Source of the DNA: Cocos nucifera
Taxonomy: Eukaryota > Streptophyta > Magnoliopsida > Arecales > Arecaceae
Reading direction: 5' to 3'
Length of the DNA: 64,000 bases
Assembly: GCA_006176705.1 (NCBI GenBank)
Contig: QRFJ01003042.1
Coordinates: forward strand, 62,001 to 126,000
Shown: positions 24,228 through 34,560 of the stretch, in pieces
How the letters are laid out: every line of letters starts with the position of its first letter
Numbering within the stretch: the first letter of the stretch is position 1
Position numbers and translations under genes: made by a program
The notes under the pieces: generated by a model
The model's input: the letters and a program-made list of their open reading frames with translations, nothing else
Told to the model about the DNA's origin: nothing
Database searches by the model: none

Positions 24228-25067
24228 CCCTCTCGACGTGCACCCCTAGTGGATAAGCATGGGTGGTTACCCATTTGAATGGTGTTTGAATGGATCGAAG
24301 GTGTTTGAAACCATTCAAACTCTAAGAGATAATTTCTCTAGGCCCACTCCACATTATCAGATAAGATGGTGCCATGTTTTCCACTATTTTGTGTGATAAA
24401 ATGAGGAATTAATTTAGATGGGGCATGAAAAATAGTATGGAGTCCTTCTGCTCTAAGCAAATTGATTGCTTAAAGCCCTAGGACTCAGGGTTGTGCAGGA
24501 TCTATAAATAGATGTGCTGCCCAGAGGTTTTGGCATTCCAATTGATCATGCCCAGGCCCTGCTTCTCTCTCCATCTCCCATACCATCTCTCCCTCCTGCC
24601 CCTCTTCTCCATGCCCAAGGGTTTGGATGAATTGGCCATCAAAAGTTGAAGTACTGCTACTACAAAGATCGAGTCAAGGAGATCCCATTCGTGTGACGGA
24701 CATCCTACTACCGAAGATCGAATCGAAGGTGCACCAAAGAAGTTTCAGATCTAATTTTTTGAGATCAGATCTAGAAGGAGAAGACTTCTAAATCAAACCC
24801 AAGTGAATGCTAGTAGAGGCCGGGCACGTGCGTGGCTAACGTCAAAACCTCGGACAACATCAAGATCATCACTGCAAGTGAATTATTCATCAAAATCAAG
24901 TGATATATGATACCATATTTTTATTTTTTTATATTTTTATATTTTAGATCTATCTAATCAGATCTGAGGACTCTTAGATCTAATTAGATATTAGGTCAAA
25001 AAATTTTAAAATCCACTGTGCGACCTGATCCGATCAGGATGATCCTGCAACACTAGTTTTTTCTTCA
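24228..25067 (+). mobile_element. Copia A 5' LTR, second part
   Basis: Directly after the second CATGC the Copia A LTR continues and ends at 25067 in gttttttcttca. It aligns with the second part of the Copia C LTR (about 47330-48198) and, in reverse, with 37676-38472. A clear TATA box, tataaata at 24503-24510, lies in ggatctataaatagatgtg. Transcription would start a little downstream. Confidence 0.85.
24503..24510 (+). promoter_or_regulatory. TATA box of the Copia A LTR
   Basis: The sequence tataaata in a GC-richer stretch, with the same box preserved in the inverted LTR half (tatttata on the + strand near 38109-38116). This is the expected Pol II promoter of the element; it is recognised by sequence only. 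Confidence 0.6.
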
Positions 25068-25069
25068 AC

Positions 25070-25081
25070 TGCTATTAGAGC
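25070..25081 (+). other. Copia A primer-binding site (degenerate)
   Basis: TGCTATTAGAGC lies two bases after the LTR and matches TGGTATCAGAGC, the complement of initiator methionine tRNA, at ten of twelve positions. The same position in Copia C reads TAGTATCAGAGC (48201-48212). Confidence 0.65.
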
Positions 25082-26621
25082 TATGTTTGTAGTTCTAGAT
25101 CTAGATTAGATTAGATCTAAATTTCTTTTATGATATGATCATATGATTTTTTGATATTATATAAGATATAATCAGATCTAATGCATGAGATGCATGTTTT
25201 AATTTTGATATATATGATATATGCAAAGCATGTGTAGATTAGATCTATAGTCGTATATGTGATATATGTGCTAGATCTGATTGTTTTGTAGCATAATTTA
25301 TTTTTTTGATTGAGGCATTCCCCTTGGCCGTTTGGTCATAAGAGTAAGAAGGATTTAAAAGCCCTCATTTTTCATTTGATGGGTGCTCTTATGGCATGTA
25401 GGAGTGCTACATATTTATCCTCAATCAGAAAAGAAAAACTTATTTTTCTATAAAATCCTAGACTCAAAAGTCCTAGGATCTAAATGCATATTTTATTTTT
25501 TCAATCCTGTTAGACTTAATTAAAAATTAAGTTTTGAAATAAATTAGGTATAAAAATTAAGAATTTTTAGATCTAAGTCACTTTCATAAAACATGGGTTC
25601 GGGTATGGGTAGCTTGATTAGGTCTAGCTTGAGCGGTTGATCAAACCGAATCAAGAGTTGGTTAGATGGAATCAAGAGTGCTTAAATTAACCAGCCTATT
25701 AAATGTAAGTTTGGTTAAGATCAACTTATAGCTACATGTGGTCGACCACCTCAAGACCTAATTTGACTTCACAGTTCGAGACTAAATTATAGGCTAACTC
25801 GATCAGCTCTGGTCAGACAAATTGATGTCTATGATAAGTTTGGTAGACACGATCGGTGATTTTTTAATTAGGAGCTACTCGACCTAGATGCATCCATGGT
25901 GAGTTAATGGCATATCTCTCCCATTGATCTTACTTACTAGACTAATTGGGTCGACCCAATTTTGTATTAAGGTGGCTAATGATTTAAGCTAACCCATGCC
26001 ACTAGGTTAGTCATAACTATTATGACTAATTAAGAATTAAAGAGACCTAAATTAAAATTTTTCTAAGAAAAAATTAAGTCATAGGTCTTCCATCATTGTA
26101 GTTATACGAGCCCTTTCCAGGGTTGATTGTTCACAATTAGATATAGTGGTTCGGTTGCATTGAAAAAATGCAACCACAGCTATTAGGCATAGAATGCTAC
26201 GAATTGAAGGATGGATTGGACTCAATATTTTGGATATGGTGAGGATCCCAATCATGAATCCAATTAGTGCAAATGGTGGATTTGACTTAACTAAAGAGTG
26301 GAGCAATATTCTAGGCATGGTGAGCTTCATGAATTAAAGACCAAGTTAGGTGCATCATGTTTAGAAAAACATTAGACAAGAGTTGTCCACTCATCGACTG
26401 ATTCATCATCAATACCTATTAGGTGAGGTAGTGAGCCAATCGGTGGGACCACACCATCTACTAAAAGTCTATGATCATGGAGACTTTCGCATCTCTGCTA
26501 AGAAAGTGTAGGGATCCAAAAACATAGTGGAAACCTAAAATTTGTTTAAAATTGAAACTCCTAAATAAATTAATTAAATCAATTACAAGTCTAACTAGAA
26601 ATTTTGACTCTCTAAATGTAA
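25082..26621 (+). other. Copia A untranslated leader
   Basis: About 1.5 kb of AT-rich sequence with no gene, which aligns along its length with the Copia C leader (48213-49740). Shared landmarks include attcc(c/t)cttggcc(g/t)t...ggtcataagagtaag near 25318 and 48446. Confidence 0.65.
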
Positions 26622-27117
26622 ATATCTACATCCAACCCCCTAGTCCAGACTTAGAGACCCACCATCTAACTAGACTAAATTTTATGAATTGGCTTTAGAA
26701 TTTGAAAATTATTTTGAATTTTGAGAAGTTGACCTATGTATTGCATCAGGAACATCCCGCACTCCCAACCCATCCAACCATCGATTAGAGAGCATCTTAT
26801 GAGAAGTGGTTGGATGATGATAACAAGATCAGGTGCTATGTGTTGGCCTCAATGTCTGATGAGTTACAGCACCAACATGAGGACATGAAGACTACTAGCC
26901 AAATATTGGCACACCTACAAGAGTTGTACGGTGAGTAGAGTCGTGCAGTGTGCTACGAAGTGTTGAAGAGGCTCTTCAAGGTGTAAATGAATGATGGCTA
27001 GTCAATCCATGATCATTGCTTGTCAATGAGCAAGGACTTAGAGGAGCTTGAGAAGCTCAGTGTGTAGATGGACAAGGACATGTAGATTGATCCGATCCTA
27101 TAGTCCTTAATCGATTC
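26622..27117 (+). pseudogene. gag: Copia A gag, N-terminal part
   Basis: It aligns with Copia C gag at 49741. The start codon is ATA here where Copia C has ATG, and a small deletion near 26645 shifts the frame at once. After correction the segment shows NF-x-x-W, EKLTYVL and an EKWLDDDNKIRCYVLASMSDELQ core, then QELYGE followed by a stop, and YEVLKRLF. It is cut at 27117 after GATTC by element D and resumes at 32793. Confidence 0.8.
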
Positions 27118-28259
27118 TGTTGGTGCAAAATCTAGTTGTCGCAGGAATCGAGGATGGAGTTGGAAAAGATGAGGTCACCATCAGTGACCTACAAAATAAG
27201 TCTTGTTCGAAGTCGAGGGTGGTGGCTCCGATAAGATCCTCTGATGATCAAGTCAGCTCTTTTAGCCAACAGAAATAGAGTGCTCAAAAAAGATAGTGGT
27301 AGAGTATCGAGAGGGAAAAGAGTGCCCAAGAAAAACATATCTAGAAGATCCCTTTTATAGATGGAGCCTATAACAAACTGATGGTGATAGCCGTAACTAT
27401 CGAGTAGTGGGCCATTTGAGGTCATGTGGAGTTTGTTACAAAGAGTGGTGTCTATTATCGTGATGTGCCAATCCGTTGGAATTTAATAGTTGAAGTTTGG
27501 AGGAGGTAGGCACTGGCGGTGCAGAGCTTCAAGTTTCATCAATTCCAAAGGAATTCGGACTCCTTCAGGATCGTCTGTGTGTAAGTGGGTTCATGCCGTG
27601 TAGATTGCTGGATCCATGTAGGCGTGGAGGCCCTCCTAGGCGACTACATGGAGTTTGGTCAGAAGGGGTTCGAAAGTCCACTAGAGAAATCCTGAAGAAA
27701 GTTTGCTGGAGGAACCTGGAAGGAGTTTACTAGAAGGATTCAGAAGGAGTTCGACTGATGGAGAAGTCCGATTGAGGATGAAGTTCGAAAGGAGTCTCAC
27801 TGATGAAGGAATTTGGCTGAAGGAGAAGTTCGAAAGATATGCGATTGGGGAAGGTCGGCTGAAAGGAGCCTGCCTATGATGAAGAAGTTCAGCTGAAGAA
27901 GAAGTTTAGAAGACTTGCGATCGAAAATGATTGGCTGAAAAGAGCTTGCCTGTGATGGAGAAGTCCGACTTAAGGAGAAGATTGAAAGACTTTTGATAGG
28001 GAAAGGTTGGCTGAAAGGAGCCTGCCTGTGATGGAGAAGTCTGGCTGAAGGAGATGTTCGAAAGACTTGCGATCAGAGAGAGCTGACTGCCTAGGGTGGA
28101 GGAGCTCGACTACGCCCACCATTCAAACTCATCTGGGCGAGTTCCAAAGGAATCTTGTGAATTCAATGGAGGGTCAATATTGGTCGTTGCTACCGGACGG
28201 GATCATTCAGCAATTAGATATCTGGCCAAACTTCGGCAGGAGCGGGTTTGCCCCCAACA
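27118..28259 (-). repeat. Element D 3' LTR
   Basis: Read on the minus strand, it starts TGTTGGGGGCAAACCC at 28259 and ends TTGCACCAACA at 27118; 1,142 bp with TG...CA ends. It aligns with 7641-8754 and 1-858. A TATA-like box is tataaaag (+ strand cttttata, 27352-27359). The inner half (about 27740-28080) holds several local copies of a gag-aagtccg-gctgaag-gag-like 60-70-bp motif, a small imperfect tandem repeat within the LTR. Confidence 0.85.
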
Positions 28260-28275
28260 ATAGTCCCCCCCACTC
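28260..28275 (-). other. Element D polypurine tract
   Basis: On the minus strand GAGTGGGGGGGACTAT lies immediately before the LTR start. A run of seven G in a purine block is the typical plus-strand primer and fixes this LTR as the 3' one. Confidence 0.85.
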
Positions 28276-28572
28276 TCGAGTTTGAAATTTGAAGGAAGGG
28301 AGTGCAGATGCGACTGTTGAAGTTCTTTTTGGCTTTCCGCACCCATCAGGATGAGACATTTTGGCATTTACCGTGCTGACGTCGAAGCTTTTTAAATCTA
28401 AAATAAGTTTAAGAAGACGACCCTTTATATTTTTTGCTGAAACTCTATCCCAGGTACGGTGCCATAAAGACTCTATCTGTCTCCACTTCTCTATCATGAT
28501 GAGTGGGACACACAGTGCATGCTGATTGGCCAAAGTCGATCTGCAATCATAACTACCTCGGATTGCCTTTGA

Positions 28573-28581
28573 CTATTTAAG
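28573..28581 (+). promoter_or_regulatory. Candidate TATA box of the antisense ORF (element D)
   Basis: The sequence ctatttaag, identical to 9071-9079, lies 318 bp before the ATG at 28891. A CCAAT-type box in reverse (gattggcc, 28522-28529) is about 45 bp upstream. The block 28280-28600 aligns with 8775-9100. It is interpreted as the promoter of the ORF that runs against the LTR transcript. Confidence 0.45.
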
Positions 28582-28890
28582 GCCTTCTCCTCTCATTCGA
28601 AAGTCATTCTTGCTCGAGTCTTCTTCTTCCTCTGGTCCTCGTTCTTCTTCCACCCAAGGGTTTTAGCTTCCTCCCTCATCTTCTTGAGTTTCGAATGCCT
28701 TTTCGACTGGTTCTCATCGCACTCACCATCTTTTCATCCTTTCCAAATAGCTTAGATCAATTTTTCAAACATTCTCCTTGGGTATTCGTGCTTTTTTAAC
28801 TTCTTGCTCTTTCAATTTCTCTGTAGCAATATTTGTCCTATATTTTTTATTATTTTTTGGAGGTTTTCCTAAGGTCTTATTTCGATCTGA

Positions 28891-29650
28891 ATGTCTTCCG
28901 AAACCTCTCACTCCATCGATTCCTGGGGCTCACCTAGATTGACCTTCCTAGACCCTGCACCCCTGATCGAGGTCGAACCTTGGAACATGTCTCACGCGTC
29001 CTTTGTTCTAGACACCATCCCATCCATTCTTACTCTAGATGATCTTTCTCTGATTTGAATTCAATATGGAATCCCCCCTGAATACGATCTCAAACTTCCT
29101 AGTTCAGATGCTTGAGTCAGTTCTCCTCTAGTCGATCGATTTTGTTTGTACGTAGAGACCTTACGTGCCGAGCTTCGGCTTTCACTGCCCCCCTTTGTAG
29201 TTGCCCTCTTTCAGTTTTTGAACATCTCCTTCGCATCTGTCATACCAAACTCCTTTTAGTTCGTCATAGGCTTTCTTTTCCTCTGCCATCTGGCCAAAGT
29301 TCGATCGACTGTCTCATTATTCCAAAACTTCTACATCTTCAAATATCACCCTTCTAAAAAGGACTGATGGTACTTCTCCTTCCAGTTTGACAAGAAGGGG
29401 TTGCTGAAAGGTGCTCCTTCTTTTGTTCATAACTGGAAGGAGAAGTACTTCTTCGTCCGATGTCCCATCTTGTTGCTTGGCCTTCCTCCTTTGGGCTTTC
29501 TTAGGGAATCTATCCATCAAGCCCCTAGTTTAGATAGGCTTGACCTTAAATCCTCTAATCGACTCAAGGCATATCGAGCTCCTCCTCTTCCAGACCTTTT
29601 GAGGGAGCAAACTTTGTTTGACTTGAGTTTGAGTCCTCTTGACCCTATCG
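28891..29650 (+). pseudogene. Tat antisense ORF, exon 1: Transposase_28 (PF04195-like) domain
   Basis: One frame runs from the ATG at 28891 (MSSETSHSID) to 29691 with only four stops. The domain is recognised by FCLYVETLRAELRLSLPPF (about residues 86-104), F-x-x-x-x-FLFLCHLAKV, SLFQNFYIFK and the YFSFQF segment before NWKEKYFFV. It is annotated in databases as 'putative gypsy type transposon'; no enzyme activity is known to me. The stops at 29056, 29113, 29257 and 29365 are each one transition from a sense codon, and the copy at 9405 keeps Arg CGA at the second and Trp TGG at the fourth. A GT at 29651 and AG at 29737 would make an 87-nt intron. Confidence 0.75.
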
Positions 29651-29737
29651 GTATTAGTCGTGCATATGTAAATGTATATGAATTCTTATGAAGTTTCGTA
29701 TGTACCTCAGTTAACTATACATTTTTCTTTGTCATAG

Positions 29738-30940
29738 AAATGAATGTCGATGTCATGGAGAGACTCACCAAGGGCCTGTATGCCCAAAAGAAGAGGAAGG
29801 GGAAGGCTCCAAGTGAAGGCTCAAAGCGGGTGAAGATTGATGCCTTCGATCCTATGGCTCCTGCTGCCGCTAATGTCGCTCCCGAGGTTCACCCAGGAAA
29901 AGAGGTCATCCTGATCACATATGCCAACATCGTAGAAGGGGAATCTCTTCCTCCTGAGCCTGTGAATCTTTCCACTAGGGATTGCGCACCCGTTCCCTCC
30001 ACTGATGAAGGGAAAGAGAGGAGGAAGAAAAAAGCAGCCATTAGGAAGAAGGCCTGTAAAGCACATCAGGACGAGCCCAGCCGAGCAGCGGTGATGACCT
30101 GGGGATGGATCCCTTTGATAACTTGGATATCATCCAAAACCTAATGACAAGTTTGCCCTATTAGAGGAAGTGGACTGCCTGGTCGACCTTGACCAGAGGT
30201 AGTTCATCTGGGAGTCTCTAGGGACTATCCTTAGGGTAATCATCTTGCCATACTTTTTTTTATTTTTTTCATCATTTCTTCTTTCACCTTACAGCGATCT
30301 GTTCATGGCAGTCGGCCCACCACATGCTTGCCCACTTGAAAAGGGCAAATCACTTAGAGGCAAAGATGCTAAATGTCCAAGAAGGTCTTCAAGCAGAGAT
30401 CAATCACCTTTAGATGATGGCTGCTGAGGCTGAGCGCCTTGCAGGGGAGAAGGTGGTGGAAAATGAGAGCCTGCATAGCTCACTTTGAAAGGAGGAGTTC
30501 ATCTTGACTGAACTCAAGGAGGCGCTGGCTCTAAAGGAGAAAAGGAGGCAAGAAGTCGAGGGGAGGGTCGCTGGTCTGGAGACCTAAATGCCGAAGTCGA
30601 TCTCGGAGGTAGCAGCCTAGGCCACGAAGGAGTTTAGGGTCTTTCCCAAAATGAAGGACCTGAACATCTCCTTTGGCTAGCAGGCATTCATCAAGGGCTT
30701 TAAGCTCTGTGAAGGTAGGGTGGTCCAGAGGTTCCCCAAGTTCGACCTCAGATTTTTGGAGGAGGATGATGTAGAAGCAGGACCATTCGATGCCGCAGTC
30801 GATCCTTCCTCCATCGAACCTACTTCTGGTCCATCCGAACCTACCATGGAGGTGTCTGAGCCAGTTCAGAAATCCGAGGCAGCCAAGAGCGTTCCAGCTT
30901 CGTCTGCCGCCATCCCCTCCGAGGTTGAAATCCTCAAGTA
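29738..30940 (+). pseudogene. Tat antisense ORF, exons 2-3: basic linker and acidic coiled coil
   Basis: After cttttgtcatag-like acceptor sequence (ending 29737) an open stretch from 29740 to 30144 encodes MNVDVMERLTK, then a Lys/Arg-rich segment (KKRKGKAPSEG) that could serve for nuclear import, and a second basic cluster (KERRKKKAAIRKK). An intron is proposed at 30236-30294 (GTAATC...TTACAG), at the same place as 10682-10754 in the other copy. The next part is a Glu/Leu/Ala-rich coiled coil (about 30380-30600), then KFDLRFLEEDD and an acidic, Ser/Pro-rich tail ending at a stop at 30940. It aligns with 10240-11390. Stops within the coiled coil show decay. Function is unknown. Confidence 0.65.
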
Positions 30941-31059
30941 GTTGTACATTCTTCTTTATTTTTCTACTTTGTACTCAAGATTTTTGATTAAATGAAAGTG
31001 AATTTCCTTTTTATCTATACCTTTGAGCATTTTTCATACTTTGAATGCAGTCTTCCATT

Positions 31060-31930
31060 AATGCTGATCCACATCCTCAAGGGGTTATCCTAAAATCTTT
31101 AATAAAAAGCCTAAGGAAGGAAGTCCATCATCTAAAGAAGAAGTAGAAGAAGATGGAGAACGACCTTCAAGCTTCACAGAAGAATGCTTCAAAGGTGACC
31201 AAAGAGGTCACCCATCTCCGAAACTTGCACATGAAGGACTCTACGAGTTTTAGCATTCAAAAGGGGAGCTTCGAGAGGGAGTTGGCCGAACTTTGAAAGA
31301 ATGCAAGCAACAAATCCTGGATGCTGACGGCGAAGATCGGCTCCCTCGATACTCAACTCAAGGTAGCAAAGGAAAAGATTCAACTTCTGGAGGAGAGCTC
31401 ACCGTGGTCTACTGATAAGGCATGATTCAAGTAGGACTGGTCGATGAGGTTTTCCACACTTCAAAAGCAGCTGCATGATGCTAAGCTCACATATGAGACT
31501 TACCGATTAGGCTGGAGTGATAGGATGTCCAAGCTAGAACAAAAGCTTCGTACCTCCAACAACGAAGTAGCCTAGCTCCAGCGGCAACTTGATGACGACT
31601 TTTAAGCTGGTACAACCAAGGAGGCCAAGGAGGTTGCCTCCTTGAAGAGGACCATTGGTGAACTCTGGGAGTTGGTCGGTGCAGAAAAGATAGGTACAGC
31701 AGCTGAAGCTTGAGCTGACTTGTGAGCATCAGGCTACCAAAGATGCGGAAGTCAAGTCCGAGGTCCTGAGGAGGAGGTTGTGAGAGTCAGAGGAGAACTA
31801 CCACTGAGCCAACAAGATGTTCCATGATAACATGATGAGATGCAGGGAGCTCGAGGAGGAGGTCGATCATCTAAAGAAATCTTTGGTAATGGCAATCAGT
31901 CCGAAGTCTGAGGAATCTTCTTAGGATTTC
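31060..31930 (+). pseudogene. Tat antisense ORF, distal coiled-coil segment
   Basis: Past about 115 bp of non-coding sequence, heptad-like Leu/Lys/Glu/Gln-rich text resumes: SLRKEVHHL, ENDLQASQKNASKV, FERELAEL, MSKLEQKLR, and LQRQLDD are examples. It spans about 290 codons with several stops and at least two frame changes near 31690. It aligns with 11566-11797 and 38473-38685 of the other copy, which together give the same end (a final SEE-like tail and stop near 31923). Whether it is a further exon or a separate ORF cannot be decided from sequence alone. Confidence 0.6.
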
Positions 31931-32286
31931 GGTGGTCTTTCTCTTTCTCTCTTTTTTTTTGGTGTAATCGATCTTGTTGACCTATGTTTTATATGTAATG
32001 AACTTATTTTTGTAATGAAATGGTATCTTTTTTGTTATTTTTATTTCGCATGAATTCGAAGCTTGCTCATGGCTTTACTTTCTTCACTTTGTTTTTCTTT
32101 TCATTGTCTTTTAATGAGATGCTTATTATGAATGCCGAGTTGGAATTTCTTCTGTGAACCAAGATAGAGTTCCACTTTTCGTATTTGACATAGTCAGATT
32201 GTCGTAGAAAGAACACGTGTAAGGATTGTCGACAGGGCTTCTCCTTTCCTCTCGTATTTGGTCAACGATATCCTGGCTTTTGCTTA
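31931..32286 (+). other. Segment between the antisense ORF and tandem array, element D
   Basis: AT-rich with poly-T runs and a possible 3' end signal region (aatgaacttatttttgtaatg near 31999). No coding feature. It aligns in its first 100 bp with 38690-38780 after the other antisense-ORF copy, as expected for a conserved 3' untranslated region. Confidence 0.5.
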
Positions 32287-32787
32287 TGTTAGGATGACGT
32301 TTTCTTTCTATTCCTAATGTGGCTTGTGGGGACACATTAGGGTCGTTCAAGGAGCCTCTTCCTGCATCCCGACTTAAGTAACCAAGGTCTTCACTTTAGC
32401 TCAATGTTAGGATGAGGTTCTCCTCCTATTCCTAACATGACTACAGGGGCACAAAAGGATGGTTGAAAGGGCCTCTCCCCACATCTTAGTTTAAGTTACC
32501 GAGGTCTTCGCTTTACCTCAATATTAGGATGAGGTTCTCCTTCTATTCCTAATAGGGTTATAGAGATACAAAAGGACCATTGAAGGGGCCTCTGTCCGCA
32601 TCCCAGCTTAAGTAACTGAGGTCTTCATTTTAGCTCAATGTTAGGATGAGGTTCTCTTATTATTCCTAATAGGGCTATAGGAGCACAAAAGGATCGTTAA
32701 AGGGTCTCTTCCCACATCCCAACTTAAGTAACTGAGGTCTTCGCTTTAGCTCAATGTTAGAATGAGATTTTCCTCTTATTTCTAACA
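32287..32787. repeat. Tandem array 1: ~117-bp units, each with a hairpin
   Basis: The motif ttaggatgag recurs at 32289, 32407, 32524, 32641 and 32757, spaced 118, 117, 117 and 116 bp, so four units and the start of a fifth. Each unit starts with a hairpin of 8-bp arms around an 11-17-bp loop: TGTTAGGA/TCCTAACA (unit 2), TATTAGGA/TCCTAATA (unit 3), TGTTAGAA/TTCTAACA (unit 5). Units 1 and 4 pair with G-T wobble or shorter arms. It lies between the antisense ORF and where integrase would be, the hypervariable tandem-repeat zone known for Tat elements. The fifth hairpin forms the right end of element D. Confidence 0.9.
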
Positions 32788-32792
32788 GATTC

Positions 32793-33235
32793 ATATGGGC
32801 TTTTCATTATGAACTTCCATATGAATTAGATTTAGTGCACCCTAGCCGAGTTGTTAAATTTGCTGGTTACTATTGAGGGGACTTTGAAAAGTTCAAAGAG
32901 CTTAGTGCTTGCTGTGGAGCAAACTTCTTTCAAGAGAAAGTCTTTTGGGAAGAAGAAGAAATCTATAAAGAAGTAGATGGAGGGAAAGAAGAAGAAGGAT
33001 GATTCGAAGAAGAAGGTCATAGAGAAAGGAAAATATTTCCGCTGCAACTTTGATGGTCATTGAAAGCGGAACTGCCATGCATACCTTGCCAGCCTAAAGA
33101 ACAAGCAGGAAGGTGGACCTTCTGAAGGTATGCTCATCATTAAGACAAATCTAATGATTTCTTCTACATCCAATTGGGTTCCTGACTTTGCATCTAGTGC
33201 TCATTTGTGCACTTCTTTATAGGTCTTGAGGATAG
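32793..33235 (+). pseudogene. gag: Copia A gag C-terminal part, zinc knuckle and protease start
   Basis: It resumes directly after the second GATTC and aligns with Copia C from 50235. Visible: MNFHMN, LLNLLVTIEGTLKSSKS, a Lys-rich basic stretch (about 32930-33030), a knuckle-like YFRCNFDGHxKRNC (about 33037-33078) with the first Cys changed to Tyr and a stop, then SLKNKQEGGPSEGML and the protease start VPDFASSAHLC (about 33178-33215), where DSGxSxHLC is expected. Asp is kept, but the adjacent residues are not. Further protease text to about 33590 is frameshifted. Confidence 0.8.
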
Positions 33236-34560
33236 CAGGAGACTAAGGGATAGTGAGATGATCCTACATGTCGAAAATGGAGAAAGAGTTGTTGCTATGG
33301 TCATTGGATCATACCCTCTATGACTACCATCTAGGAATGTCTTAGTTCTTGGAGATTATTTTTATATACCTACTACAAGTAGAAATTTGATTTCTGTTTC
33401 ATGTTTGATATAAGAAAACTATGTAATTAGTTTATTTAAGGACCACAGTATAATTTTTTTTGAAAAAAATAAAATTGCAAGTAGTTTCTTAATAAATAGT
33501 TTCTATCAGTTACATTAGATGTATCTGTTAACAATGTTGAGCATGTTATGAATACCATAGAATCTAAATGATCCAAAGATAGTTTAGATAAAAAATACCT
33601 GTGGCACCTTAGGCTGGGTCATATAGCTGAAGATAGGATTAACAAATTGAAGAAATCCGAACTAATGGGTCTGTTAACTTCTGAGTCATATCCAATTTAT
33701 GAATCATGCCTTCAATATAAAATGACCAAGCTATCCTTTATGGGACATGGAAAAAGGACCATAGAGTTACTTGTCCTGGTACATACAGATACGTACGGCC
33801 CATTTGATGTGCCAGTCAAAGGCGGGTTTATCAATTTCAACACCTTTACTAATGATTTGTCTTAGTACGGGTATATGTACCTAATGTGACACAAGTCTGA
33901 AGCCTTTGAAAAGTTCGAAAAATTTAAACATGAAGTGGGAAAACAAACTAAAAAATCCATTAAAATTCTTCGATCAGATCGAGGAGGCGAATACCTTAGT
34001 CAAAAAATTTTGAACTATCTCAAGGAGAATGGCATAGTCTCATAGTGGACTACATCTGGAATATCTTAATTCAATGAGATTTTAGAACGAAAAAATCAGA
34101 CCCTATTAGATATGGTTCAATTTATGATGAGCTTCACAGGCCTTCTTGAGTTTTTTGGAGGATATAGTTTAATGATAGTAATTTACACACTGAATAGGGT
34201 TCCATTTAAAATCATTCTAACCACACCATATGAGATATGGCATGGTTAGAAGCCAAGTTGAGTAATCTCAGAATTTAAGATTGTCCAGCCCATATCAAGA
34301 GACAACAGGTGCACAAGTTAGAATCTAGGTCTCTTAGAGCTAATTCATTGAATATTCTAAAGAATCATTATGATATTACTTCTATCATCCAGAAGATCAT
34401 AATGTAATTATGAGTTGGCACGTCGGATTTCTTGAGAAATAGTTTGCATAAGATGGTGGCATTGAAAGATAGATCTGACTCAAGAAGAAAGTCTTTGAAG
34501 AGCAACGAGCCAAGGAACCTAAGAAACTCGATCAGTTTAAGCCGATCCACACACTACCTC
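33236..34560 (+). pseudogene. Copia A protease end, pre-integrase and integrase
   Basis: After decayed protease, the GAG-pre-integrase region is at about 33595-33730 (LWHLRLGHIAEDRINKLKK-like, with CLQYKMTKLSF, where CLQGKM is usual). The integrase core follows: HTDTYGPFDV (about 33783-33812) with the first Asp; SDRGGEYLS (about 33975-34000) with the second Asp; and a third segment near 34075-34110 in which ERKNQTLLDM is readable. The C-terminal part runs to about 34560. There are in-frame stops and at least three indels. It aligns with Copia C 51050-52030 throughout. Confidence 0.8.

Larger units (their letters stand above)
27118..32787 (-). mobile_element. Element D: Tat-lineage derivative with a single LTR (TSD GATTC)
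   Basis: The 5,670-bp block is flanked by GATTC at 27113-27117 and 32788-32792; Copia C shows the empty site with one GATTC. The left part is a complete LTR (27118-28259), next to a polypurine tract that places it at the 3' end of a minus-strand element. Then comes the antisense ORF (28891-31930, + strand) and a 117-bp tandem array (32287-32787). There is no second LTR, no gag and no pol. The right end is the last base of the array, TTCTAACA, directly against the TSD. How such an end came about is discussed in the findings. Confidence 0.85.

Noticed and set aside
28891..30940. Host plant mobile-domain or transposase gene
   Set aside because: Two copies sit at the same place relative to Tat LTR and tandem repeats, one in a TSD-bounded insertion, so it belongs to the element.
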